Part shown: positions 6,557 to 13,920 of the stretch, piece by piece | How the letters are laid out: the number at the start of each line of letters is the position of its first letter | Position numbering within the stretch: position 1 is the first letter of the stretch | DNA from: Planctomycetota bacterium | Lineage (GTDB): Bacteria > Planctomycetota > UBA1135 > UBA2386 | Direction: 5' to 3' | NCBI GenBank assembly: GCA_020425885.1 | Contig: JAGQRA010000784.1 | Coordinates: 1-14,044, forward strand | DNA: 14,044 nucleotides | Translations under genes and position numbers: made by a program | The notes under the pieces: model-generated | Told to the model about the DNA's origin: nothing | Seen by the model: only the letters and a program-made list of their open reading frames with translations | The model's database searches: none

Positions 6557-8581
6557 ATGAGCTTCATTCACCAAGGTCGCACGATCGCCAAGGTCGCCGT
6601 CATCGGCTCCGGTCAGATCGGCCCCGACATCGCCCTCTACTTCACCAAGGTCCTCAGCCCCTTCGGCGTCGACACCATCGTCGTCGACGTCAGCGACGAC
6701 GCGTTGGTCAAGGGCCGGCAGAAGCTGGAGAAGAAGGTGCAGAAGGGCGTCGAGACCGGCGCCTTCTCGCCCGAGCAGCAGGCCCGGATGCTCGCCGGTG
6801 TGACCTTCACCGACGACTACGGCGCCATCGCCGGCGCCGACCTCGTGGTCGAGGCCGCCACCGAGAACAAGGAGCTCAAGGGCAGGATCTTCGCGCAGGT
6901 GGAGGGCCTCGCCGCCGCTGACGCGATCCTCGTCAGCAACAGCTCGCACCTCGAACCGGAGGTCATCTTCGCCAACGCGAAGAACAAGGCCCGCACCGGC
7001 GTGGTGCACTACTTCTTCCCGGCCGAACGGAATCTGATGGTCGAGGTCGTGCCCGGCGCGGACACCGCTGCCGCCGTGACCGCGTGGCTGCTGTCGTTCT
7101 ACGAGGCGATCGGCAAGGTGCCGATCCCGGTCAGGTCGCGCTACGGCTACGCGCTCGATCCGGTGTTCGAGGGCCTGTTCTACGCCTGCGCCCTGATCGC
7201 CGAGGAAGGCATGGCCACGACCAAGCAGATCGACGTCGTCTGCAAGAAGACCTTCAGCATGGGGATCGGCTCGTTCACCGCGATGAACCTGACCGGCGGC
7301 AACCCGATCACCGCCGTCGGCCTCGACAACTACACCACGAAGATCAACTCCTACTTCCGCACGCCGCAGTCGCTGAAGGACAAGGTCGCCAACAACCAGA
7401 ACTGGGACGTGCCGGGTCGCGGCGAGAAGGTCGACGTGCCCGAGGAGCTGGCGGCGAGGATCCGCGACGAGCTGCTCGGCGCCTACTTCGGCCTCTGCGG
7501 CGAGATCATCGATGCCGGTCTGGTCACGGTCGCCGACTTCAACATGGGCCTCGACATCGCCCTCGTCATGAAGCCGGCCTTCACCTACATGAACGAGCTA
7601 GGCACCGCCAAGGCCCTCGAGCTGGTACGGGCCTACGCCGCGAAGCACGCGGGATTCCCCGTGCCCAGGTGCATCGAGGCGCTCGCCGCCGAGAACCGAC
7701 CCTTCGACGTCCCGGTGGTCCTGCGTCATGACCAGGACGGCATCGCGGTGTTGACGATCCGCCGCCCGAAGGTCCTCAACGCGCTCGACCAGGCAGTGTT
7801 CGAAGAGCTGCGCACGCGCTTCGAGGAGTGCGATCGCGACCCCGCGGTCAAGGGCATCGTGCTGACCGGCTTCGGCAAGAAGGCGTTCGTCAGCGGCGCC
7901 GATGTCAACTTCCTGGCCGCGATCACCGGGCCGGAGCACGGCGAGCGAACCTCGCGCGCATCGCAGGTCTGCGTCGATGCGATCCAGGCCGTGGCGAAGC
8001 CGACCGTGGCCGCGCTCAACGGCCTGGCCTTCGGCGGCGGCATCGAGACCGCGATGGCGTGCGAGGCCCGGATCGCGACCAAGGGCCTGCGCGTCCTGGC
8101 CGGTCAGCCCGAGGCCAACCTCGGCATCATCCCCGGCGCCGGCGGATCACAGCGCCTGCCGCGACTCGTCGGCATCGAGCGCGCCGCCGAGATGATGCGG
8201 ACCTGTCGCCCGATCAGCAGCGAGAAGGCGCTGGCCTACGGCCTGATCCGCGAGGAGGTCGAGACCGGTCTCGTCGATCGGGCAGTGCAGCTGTGCCGCG
8301 ACATGGCCGATGGCAAGGCCGCGCGCTCCCGCATGGCCGAAGGTCCGATGGCCGATGTCCCCGACACCCTGCCCGCGGTCGACATCGGCCACCTGAGCAA
8401 GCGCGTCGACGAGATCCTCTGCAAGGCGATCCTCGGCGGCGCGCGGCTGCCGCTGGCCGATGCGATCGCGTTCGAGGCCAGCTGCTTCGGCGAAGTCTGT
8501 GGCACCGAGGACATGCGTATCGGCGTCGACAACTTCCTGAAGAACGGGCCGCGCAGCAAGGCGACGTTCGTCCACCGCTGA
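6557..8581 (+). CDS. Bifunctional 3-hydroxyacyl-CoA dehydrogenase / enoyl-CoA hydratase (HAD-ECH order)
   Basis: This 674-residue cytoplasmic enzyme is predicted to hydrate enoyl-CoA to (S)-3-hydroxyacyl-CoA and oxidise that to 3-ketoacyl-CoA with NAD, as in beta-oxidation. The N-terminal dehydrogenase half has the Rossmann motif GSGQIG (17-22), VVEAATEN (97-104), SNSS (127-130) and the catalytic pair His151/Glu163, spaced 12 residues as in known HADs. Two usually conserved sites differ: HFFNP is HYFFP (151-155), and the PGFxxNR segment is YGYALDP (196-202). The C-terminal hydratase half (about 384-600) keeps both catalytic glutamates, Glu497 in GGGIE and Glu519 in GQPE, plus an SGAD segment near 446 for the oxyanion hole. 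The domain order is the reverse of FadB/FadJ and matches archaeal-type crotonyl-CoA hydratase/3-hydroxybutyryl-CoA dehydrogenase fusions. No thiolase gene is adjacent, and no Shine-Dalgarno sequence is seen. Hydratase activity looks safe; dehydrogenase activity is less certain. Confidence 0.93.
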   Translation: MSFIHQGRTIAKVAVIGSGQIGPDIALYFTKVLSPFGVDTIVVDVSDDALVKGRQKLEKKVQKGVETGAFSPEQQARMLAGVTFTDDYGAIAGADLVVEAATENKELKGRIFAQVEGLAAADAILVSNSSHLEPEVIFANAKNKARTGVVHYFFPAERNLMVEVVPGADTAAAVTAWLLSFYEAIGKVPIPVRSRYGYALDPVFEGLFYACALIAEEGMATTKQIDVVCKKTFSMGIGSFTAMNLTGGNPITAVGLDNYTTKINSYFRTPQSLKDKVANNQNWDVPGRGEKVDVPEELAARIRDELLGAYFGLCGEIIDAGLVTVADFNMGLDIALVMKPAFTYMNELGTAKALELVRAYAAKHAGFPVPRCIEALAAENRPFDVPVVLRHDQDGIAVLTIRRPKVLNALDQAVFEELRTRFEECDRDPAVKGIVLTGFGKKAFVSGADVNFLAAITGPEHGERTSRASQVCVDAIQAVAKPTVAALNGLAFGGGIETAMACEARIATKGLRVLAGQPEANLGIIPGAGGSQRLPRLVGIERAAEMMRTCRPISSEKALAYGLIREEVETGLVDRAVQLCRDMADGKAARSRMAEGPMADVPDTLPAVDIGHLSKRVDEILCKAILGGARLPLADAIAFEASCFGEVCGTEDMRIGVDNFLKNGPRSKATFVHR

Positions 8582-8690
8582 CCCAGGGCCGGACCGGTCA
8601 GCGCCGAGCGAGCCGGGGCGACCGGCGAAGCCGATTGGCTCCGGACTGCCGTGGACCCTTGCCGATCTCGTCACGGACGAGAAGGTCCTG

Positions 8691-8696
8691 TACTGT
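8691..8696 (+). promoter_or_regulatory. Possible -10 box (TACTGT) for the VWA gene
   Basis: TACTGT ends 24 bases before the ATG at 8721 in the 139-base gap after the fusion gene. The gap also holds CCGGTC (8594-8599)/GACCGG (8620-8625), a 6-bp inverted repeat with a 20-base loop that is too weak to call a terminator. Confidence 0.28.
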
Positions 8697-8720
8697 CGCC
8701 TCGACCCCAACCATCGACCG

Positions 8721-10376
8721 ATGCAACAACTGGCAACCGCGTTCCTGCCGCTCGCCGCACTCGCATGCCTGATCTCTGCCCTGCCGGGACAGGATACCGA
8801 GGACCCCGCCGACAAGGCCTACGCCGAAGCCCTGGCCCGCTACCGGGAAGTCAAGACACGGCTGCCGTTCAACTACCATCTCGAAGGCCGGACCCGACTG
8901 GCCAACTCGCGACGACCAGAGGCATTGGCGCTGCTCGCCCAGGACTATGCCAAGCCGTGGAGCTACCCCCAGTACACGCGCTACACGATCGCGCGTCTCA
9001 TCGCCGACAACTTCGACGACGAGAAGTTCGTGCCGCAGATCGACGCGCTGCGAATCGAACACGACGAACCGGTCGACATGTGGCTCTGGGTCCAGGCGCT
9101 TCGCATCCAGGCCGACAACGTCGGCGATGCCACGGCCGTGGAGATCGCGGCCAACAGCAAAAACGTCATGCACCGCGCCGCCGCGATCCTCGCCCTCGGC
9201 GAATCGCGCACCGGACACATCATGCAGGCCATCGTCGCCGCCTGCCTCGGTTTCCCGAAGAAGGAGGCCGAACGCTGCCTGCTGCTCGGCGCCATGTCCG
9301 GCGCCCTGTGGCAGAACAAGCGCTACGTCAACGACCCCGACTACCGCACCGCGCTCGAAGCCTACATCAGCCTGCTGCACCAGGACGTCGGCCTCAACCA
9401 CGTCTCGAAGATCCAGATGGCGCGACACCTGCAGTGGATCCTGCGCGGGCCGGCGCTGTTCGTGAACCCCGAACCCTGGCTCGAGCTGCTGCAACGCGGC
9501 GAGATCAAGGAGGTCAAGAAGACCGACACGCGGGCGGCACCGACCTTCTTCGGCATCGAGACCCAGGGCGAGCGGTTCTGCTACGTGCTCGACATGTCGG
9601 ACTCGATGTGCAAGGAGATCGAACCGAGCGCGCGCCCGAGCACCGCGCCGACGACCGGTCCACGACCGCGTCGCAAGAAGGGCTTCGTGCCGACCGAGAG
9701 CGACCTGCCCTGGCACCTGATCAAGACGCGTTGGGACCTCGCCCGGGAGCAGCTGCGCATCTCGTTGCTGCGCCTCTCCGATGACAATTACTTCAGCGTC
9801 ATCTGGTTCGGCTCCGAGTCGGGCACGTTCAACGCGTGCAAGGGGATGATGCCCGCGACCAAGGGCAACGTCGACCGCCTGCTCGCCGAGATCGACAAGG
9901 TGAAGCCCGGCCCCGTGGACTCCGAGAAGGCGCCCGATGGCCAGCTGCGCGGCAAGACCAACTTGCATGCGGGCCTGAAGCTCGCCTTCGGCCTCGCCAG
10001 GAAGGGGTATGTCGAAGAGGCGGCCTACGTCGACGGCAAGGTGCTGACTGAGGGCTGCGACACGATCTTCCTGTTGTCGGACGGCGCGCCGTCCTGGGAC
10101 GACTTCAACATCGAGGACAAGGACTACGGTGAAGGTCAGGTGGTCCTCGACACCGAGTACGGCAAGGCGGCGCCGCGCTCGGAGAGGATCCATTACCACG
10201 GTCCATACAGCCGCGATCCCCACTGGCTCGTCGAGGACGTCCGGCGCATGAACGCCTTCCGCCGGATCCGCATGCACTGCGTCGGACTGGGCGAGGCCAA
10301 CATGAGCCTGCTGCGCGAACTCGCCAAGATGGGCAATGGCGAGACCTACTCGATGGGCAAGTCGGCCGACAAGTGA
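8721..10376 (+). CDS. Secreted von Willebrand factor A domain protein with intact MIDAS
   Basis: This 551-residue protein starts with a signal peptide (residues 1 to about 24, hydrophobic core LPLAALACLISAL). Residues about 30-260 are alpha-helical, with HEAT-like helices around 85-175. The VWA domain begins with FFGIETQGERFCYVLDMS and carries all MIDAS elements: DMSDS (Asp291, Ser293, Ser295), Thr413 in GKTN, and Asp454 in LSDG, so it should bind a divalent metal and a protein ligand. Two insertions mark it: a Pro- and Lys/Arg-rich stretch after the first MIDAS motif (about 297-330), and a 55-residue segment rich in Asp, Tyr and His after LSDGAPS (about 458-510). The domain ends with IRMHCVGLGEA and a short tail. 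There is no C-terminal membrane segment, so it is probably periplasmic or released. No MoxR or BatA-type neighbours occur. Ligand and role are unknown. Confidence 0.9.
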   Translation: MQQLATAFLPLAALACLISALPGQDTEDPADKAYAEALARYREVKTRLPFNYHLEGRTRLANSRRPEALALLAQDYAKPWSYPQYTRYTIARLIADNFDDEKFVPQIDALRIEHDEPVDMWLWVQALRIQADNVGDATAVEIAANSKNVMHRAAAILALGESRTGHIMQAIVAACLGFPKKEAERCLLLGAMSGALWQNKRYVNDPDYRTALEAYISLLHQDVGLNHVSKIQMARHLQWILRGPALFVNPEPWLELLQRGEIKEVKKTDTRAAPTFFGIETQGERFCYVLDMSDSMCKEIEPSARPSTAPTTGPRPRRKKGFVPTESDLPWHLIKTRWDLAREQLRISLLRLSDDNYFSVIWFGSESGTFNACKGMMPATKGNVDRLLAEIDKVKPGPVDSEKAPDGQLRGKTNLHAGLKLAFGLARKGYVEEAAYVDGKVLTEGCDTIFLLSDGAPSWDDFNIEDKDYGEGQVVLDTEYGKAAPRSERIHYHGPYSRDPHWLVEDVRRMNAFRRIRMHCVGLGEANMSLLRELAKMGNGETYSMGKSADK

Positions 10377-10390
10377 CCGGCCCGGCACGG

Positions 10391-10418
10391 CGGTTCCGCT
10401 GTCGGAGTGCGGGAACCG
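10391..10418 (+). terminator. Weak candidate terminator hairpin after the VWA gene
   Basis: CGGTTCC (10391-10397) pairs with GGAACCG (10412-10418) around a 14-base loop, starting 15 bases after the VWA stop. There is no U-tract. The 195-base gap up to 10571 otherwise shows only a loose CCGATG/CATCGG pair (10434-10463) and the candidate -10 box for the next gene. Confidence 0.3.
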
Positions 10419-10535
10419 AATGACCGGGAAGCCCCGATGGCACCGACGATCTTGCGGCATCGGCAAGGTGGTGGCCGGCAACCTGCGCCTTCCACGTACG
10501 TTCGGTAGGAGGGCTGTGAAGCGCCCGCGCCGCGG

Positions 10536-10541
10536 TATCCT
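10536..10541 (+). promoter_or_regulatory. Possible -10 box (TATCCT) for the DNRLRE gene
   Basis: TATCCTATCC (10536-10545) contains two overlapping TATCC units. The first hexamer ends 30 bases before the ATG at 10572 and is identical to the candidate box upstream of the cytochrome gene. A poor -35 candidate, CTGTGA, lies at 10514-10519 with 16-base spacing. Confidence 0.4.
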
Positions 10542-10571
10542 ATCCGGGCCAGCCCCTCTCCGATTCCTCGC

Positions 10572-11642
10572 ATGCGCCTCCAGCCCCCCCGCCTTCCCCT
10601 CGCCTTCGTGGCACTTGCGCTCGCGACGGCGACCACCGCACAGACCACCGTCGTGGTGCCATGCGCCAAGGACAACACTCTCTACGAGAGTACGACCGGA
10701 TCGCTCAGCAGTGGCTCCGGCCCGTCCCTGTTCGTCGGCGTCACGGGACAACCCGGCCTTCGACGCGCCCTGCTGAAGTTCGACATCGCGGCCCACGTCC
10801 CCAGCGGGGCGCGCATCGTCGGTGCGACGCTGACGATCAACACCACCCAGAGCGCGTACGCCGGCGCCGTCGATGTCTCCGGCCACCGGGTACTGACGGC
10901 CTGGGGTGAAGGCGCGTCGATCGCTCCCGGTGGCGGCGGCGGTGGCGGTGCAGCCGCGACCAACGACGCCACCTGGCTGCACACCTTCTACCCCGGATCG
11001 TTCTGGTCGACCGCCGGCGGCGACTTCGCGCCCACCCCCAGCCTCCTCATCACGACCCAGCCGTTCGGTCTCGCGAGTTCGCAACCTTCGACGGCGATGA
11101 TCGCCGACGTGCAATCATGGCTCAACAACTCGGCCGGCAATCACGGGTGGTTGCTCAAGACCAATGAGGCACTGCCGTACGTGACCCGCAAGTTCGACTC
11201 CCGCGAAACGACGCTGGGCACCGCGCCCTCGCTATCGGTCAGCTACCTCACGCGCGGTCAGACCGGCACGGTCGGCGACGGGTGTCTCGTGGGGACCCAG
11301 AACTTCACCCACACCCTGACCGGCCCTTTCATCGGCGGCACGACGGTCAACCTGGTACAGAGCAACGGCCCGCGGAACAGCTTCTGCCTGAACATGCTGG
11401 CGCTCTCATTCGTACCTGCAGGTGCCCAGGTCATTCCCGGCTGCATGATGTACCTGCCGCTCGGCACCCAGCTGGTATCACATAGCGTGGTCCTGTTGGG
11501 CCCGAATGGCGCCGGTTCGACGCCACTCAGCCTCCCGGCCGGCTTCCCCAACGTCGCGATCTACTCGCAGGCCGCGGCACTACTGCCGGCGAGCCCAGGC
11601 AGCTTCGTGCTGAGCAATGCCGCGATCGGGATCCTGCAGTAG
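10572..11642 (+). CDS. Secreted DNRLRE-domain surface protein
   Basis: This 356-residue protein has a signal peptide (residues 1 to about 24, ending TATTAQ). The N-terminal region (about 27-225) fits the DNRLRE domain found in large bacterial surface proteins: a KDNTLYES opening, LFVG, RRALLKFDIA, VPSGARIVGATL, a WGEG segment, a glycine run near 118-124, the TWLH...W block, and a closing strand near KFDSRE. A glycine-rich link leads to a C-terminal beta-rich module (about 232-356) with a Cys-containing start (GDGC) and an end resembling that of the cytochrome at 1012. No catalytic residues or sortase motif are visible. It probably belongs to the cell surface or matrix. It converges on the carboxypeptidase-regulatory-like gene with only 12 bases between stop codons. 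No Shine-Dalgarno sequence precedes the ATG. Confidence 0.85.
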   Translation: MRLQPPRLPLAFVALALATATTAQTTVVVPCAKDNTLYESTTGSLSSGSGPSLFVGVTGQPGLRRALLKFDIAAHVPSGARIVGATLTINTTQSAYAGAVDVSGHRVLTAWGEGASIAPGGGGGGGAAATNDATWLHTFYPGSFWSTAGGDFAPTPSLLITTQPFGLASSQPSTAMIADVQSWLNNSAGNHGWLLKTNEALPYVTRKFDSRETTLGTAPSLSVSYLTRGQTGTVGDGCLVGTQNFTHTLTGPFIGGTTVNLVQSNGPRNSFCLNMLALSFVPAGAQVIPGCMMYLPLGTQLVSHSVVLLGPNGAGSTPLSLPAGFPNVAIYSQAAALLPASPGSFVLSNAAIGILQ

Positions 11643-11654
11643 AACGATCCCGGC

Positions 11655-12869
11655 TCAGGGCGCCGCGACGATCAGCTGCGCCTGATCGCGGTCGATGCGA
11701 CGAACCGCGAGCTCGTCTTCGCCGTCGGCGGCGCGGACCTCGAACTGCATCTCACCGGATGCCAGCCTCACATCGGTCCACCCGGCTTCGTCCGCCTGTG
11801 AGAAGGTCCGGCGAACGCCGTCGACCGAGATCGTGACGTATGCCTTGCCGACAGGTTGCCCGCCCTCGTCGCGGACCTGCAGCCGGCTCGCGCGCAAAGG
11901 CTCCATCGTGAGCTCGAGTTCGGCCAGAGGCTCGGCGAGAACCACATGCCTTCGGCTGCCGAGCAGGCCGTTCCAGGCCATCGGTCGGACCGAGTAGTCG
12001 CCCTGCACGAGGCCACCGACATGGAAGCGGCCACCGCCATCGGACTCGCACAGGTGGGTCATCCCCTCACCCTCGATCTCGACCGGGACGCCGACCATCG
12101 GCGAACCGGCGTCGTCGCGAAGCGTGCCACGAATGACCGCGCCTTCCTCGGCGATCAGCTCGGGAAGGGGCACGTGACCTCTCGCCCGACCGAGGTCGAG
12201 CCGCGGCGAACGGGCCGCCAGCGACGGGCCGTCCTCGGTGGCGGGGCGATGCACCAGCAGCGTCGGGGTCGAATCGAACAACCCCAGCGTATAGCGACCG
12301 ATGCCGTCGGTGCGGCTCCACAGACCAGTCCCGGCGGCCGTGACGTAGGCACCCTCGACCGGCCGGCCATCGTTGTCGCGCACCGTCCCCTCGCCGGTGA
12401 GCGTGGGCTCGGGCAGGGACGGCACGGCCGCCACGTCCCACGGCCGTTGCGGCTCGAGCCGCACGACGAGAGGCCCGGTCGCCGCACTCGAGGCCCGCAG
12501 CGAGCTCGCGCCATAGCCCCGGGCCTTGATCATGATCTCCGAGTACGGACCATCGGCCACCGCCAACTCGAAGCGGCCATCGCCCGCCGTGAGCGTGGAC
12601 TCCCCGGCCGAACCGAGCACCTCGGCTCCTGACACTGCGAAGCCGAGCGTGTCGAACACCCGACCGGAAAGGGAGACCTGGCCGACTTCCCGGCGCGGCG
12701 CCGGCAGATGATTCCTGACGATCCGCGGGCCAGCCGCTGCGCCCTTCGATCGCCGCGCCGGATCGGTCTCCACGCGCAGGTCCCCGCTGGCCACGAAGGC
12801 CGTGATCACGGCAGCGGCGCAGACCACTACGTAGGCAGAAGGACGCTTCCAGATCGGAGCCGACACCAT
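11655..12869 (-). CDS. Membrane-anchored protein with carboxypeptidase-regulatory-like repeats
   Basis: I chose the ATG at 12867-12869 (404 residues), which puts a hydrophobic segment at residues 11-28 after a short basic N-terminus. The open frame upstream to 12989 would run into the preceding gene. The segment lacks a clear cleavage site, so it is probably a single-pass anchor. About four beta-sandwich repeats of the carboxypeptidase regulatory-like (CarboxypepD_reg) kind follow, at about 64-138, 157-208, 243-324 and 328-404. Each opens with a pattern such as LSGRVFDTLGFAVSGAEV, GTVRDNDGRPVEGAYV, IRGTLRDDAGSPMVGVPV or VRDEGGQPVGKAYV, and most then show a DG-R-F/Y strand. Such domains act as ligand-binding or structural modules outside the cell; no peptidase domain is present. 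It lies 49 bases downstream of the DapB-like gene on the same strand and has its own candidate promoter that would make the message leaderless. Confidence 0.82.
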   Translation of the reverse strand: MVSAPIWKRPSAYVVVCAAAVITAFVASGDLRVETDPARRSKGAAAGPRIVRNHLPAPRREVGQVSLSGRVFDTLGFAVSGAEVLGSAGESTLTAGDGRFELAVADGPYSEIMIKARGYGASSLRASSAATGPLVVRLEPQRPWDVAAVPSLPEPTLTGEGTVRDNDGRPVEGAYVTAAGTGLWSRTDGIGRYTLGLFDSTPTLLVHRPATEDGPSLAARSPRLDLGRARGHVPLPELIAEEGAVIRGTLRDDAGSPMVGVPVEIEGEGMTHLCESDGGGRFHVGGLVQGDYSVRPMAWNGLLGSRRHVVLAEPLAELELTMEPLRASRLQVRDEGGQPVGKAYVTISVDGVRRTFSQADEAGWTDVRLASGEMQFEVRAADGEDELAVRRIDRDQAQLIVAAP

Positions 12870-12875
12870 CGCCGC

Positions 12876-12881
12876 AGTATA
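12876..12881 (-). promoter_or_regulatory. -10 box (TATACT) giving a likely leaderless mRNA
   Basis: On the minus strand TATACT, one mismatch from TATAAT, ends 6 bases before the A of the ATG at 12869. Transcription starting 7 bases after the box would begin at the start codon itself. No good -35 is seen. The 49-base gap contains no Shine-Dalgarno sequence. Confidence 0.5.
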
Positions 12882-12918
12882 TGGCACCGGGTCGTGGCGA
12901 TCGCCTGACAGCAGCGAA

Positions 12919-13920
12919 TCAGCGACAGATGCGCGGCGGCGCGACGTCGAGCACGGACACCAGACCCGGTCGGGCGGCGACGACGCCATGCAGATTGTTG
13001 ACCAGGATCGCGGCCGTCGCCTCGTCGCCGGCGATCCCGCCCTGGAACTTCAGGTGAACGGGCGGCGTGGAATCGAGGACCACCTCGTCGCGTGGTTCGG
13101 GCGCGCCGACGTACATCGAGAGGTCGAGATGGATGACGGTCTGCTCGCCGAAGTAGCCGTAGCCATGGTTGCGGATCCCGGCGACCTGGCCCTCCTTGAC
13201 CGTCAGGAACGGCGTCTTGTGGTCTTCGGCAGCCAACACCGGCTCGACCGTCTGTTCGATCCGATCGACCTCGAGGCCGAGCCCACGAGCGGTCAGGGCC
13301 ACGGATTCGCGCAGTCCGATGTGCCCGAAGCGGCCCGCGGCCAGCATCTTCTTGAACTCGGACTCGGTCATGCCGGCACCGACCTTCTTCTGCAACGGCA
13401 GCCGCCTGGTGGCCGCATCGACGACCCGGACGCACTTCACCGACCTGACATCGAAGGTCACCGCCGAGGCGACGACCACGGCGAAGTCCATCGCGAAGCC
13501 CGGGTTGACCCCGGTGCCCAGGATCGAGACCCCGCTCGTGCGCGCCGCCGCGTCGATCTGGCCGGCGAGGTCGGCATGCTGCAGATCGGGGACCAGCAGT
13601 TCCTCGGATGACGACACGACGTTGACCCCGCAGCGGGCACACAGCGTCAACTGCTCGATGACATCGGGCAGGAAGCTCGAGGTGCAATGCAGCACGGCAT
13701 CCGGCTTCAGACGCCGCAACGCGGCCTCGGCATCGGCCTCGACGGACAGGCCGAGCGGCGACTCCTGCCCGAGCAGAAGGCCGAGATCCTTGCCGGCCTT
13801 CTCGGGATCGACATCGATGGCTCCGACCAGTTCGATCGTCGACTTGCTGGCCGCCAGCCGTGCGGCGGCCAAACCGATCGGACCCAGGCCAAAAGAGACG
13901 ACGCGCAACGCGGTGGTCAT
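12919..13920 (-). CDS. DapB/2,4-diaminopentanoate dehydrogenase-family NAD(P)-dependent oxidoreductase
   Basis: This 333-residue cytoplasmic protein starts with a Rossmann nucleotide-binding motif, GLGPIG (11-16), followed by an acidic residue at a strand end (AIDVD, 34-38) that favours NAD binding. The middle carries SSSEELLVP (103-111) and the GTGVNPGFAMD block (135-145). The C-terminal half has GQVAGIR (244-250) and a closing GGIAGDEATAA...N...PGL pattern (294-320). This layout matches dihydrodipicolinate-reductase-fold enzymes with the 2,4-diaminopentanoate dehydrogenase C-terminal domain, which act on amino or imino acids, rather than true DapB of lysine synthesis. No lysine or ornithine pathway gene is adjacent, so the substrate is open. 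The ATG at 13918-13920 was preferred to the TTG at 13953 because it sits just before the first beta strand. It overlaps the upstream frame by ATGA, suggesting translational coupling if that frame is real. Confidence 0.87.
   Translation of the reverse strand: MTTALRVVSFGLGPIGLAAARLAASKSTIELVGAIDVDPEKAGKDLGLLLGQESPLGLSVEADAEAALRRLKPDAVLHCTSSFLPDVIEQLTLCARCGVNVVSSSEELLVPDLQHADLAGQIDAAARTSGVSILGTGVNPGFAMDFAVVVASAVTFDVRSVKCVRVVDAATRRLPLQKKVGAGMTESEFKKMLAAGRFGHIGLRESVALTARGLGLEVDRIEQTVEPVLAAEDHKTPFLTVKEGQVAGIRNHGYGYFGEQTVIHLDLSMYVGAPEPRDEVVLDSTPPVHLKFQGGIAGDEATAAILVNNLHGVVAARPGLVSVLDVAPPRICR

Noticed and set aside
6439..6567. Longer N-terminus of the LamG-like protein starting at 6567
   Set aside because: It would overlap the divergent fusion gene and place 43 polar residues before an obvious signal peptide that starts at 6438.
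6557..8581. Annotation as FadB or FadJ
   Set aside because: Those have the hydratase domain first; here the dehydrogenase is first, so the symbol would mislead.
8594..8625. CCGGTC/GACCGG inverted repeat as a terminator after the fusion gene
   Set aside because: The stem is only 6 bp with a 20-base loop and no U-tract; this is expected by chance in GC-rich DNA.
10926..10950. GGT/GGC-rich run as a tandem repeat or slippage site
   Set aside because: It encodes a glycine run inside the DNRLRE domain, and mixed GGT/GGC codons make slippage unlikely.
8598..11114. Minus-strand open frame of 838 codons opposite the VWA and DNRLRE genes
   Set aside because: It runs through two well-supported genes and the gap between them. 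Its translation is an Arg/Gly/Val/Asp-rich shadow with no recognisable domain, as expected opposite GC-rich coding DNA where antisense stops are rare.
12870..12989. Longer N-terminus of the carboxypeptidase-regulatory-like protein starting at 12989
   Set aside because: It would overlap the end of the DapB-like gene by about 70 bases, and the added residues precede the membrane segment without any recognisable feature.
12919..13920. Annotation as lysine-pathway DapB
   Set aside because: At 333 residues with a GQVAGIR...GGIAGDEATAA C-terminal half it fits the diaminopentanoate dehydrogenase-type family, and no lysine gene is adjacent.
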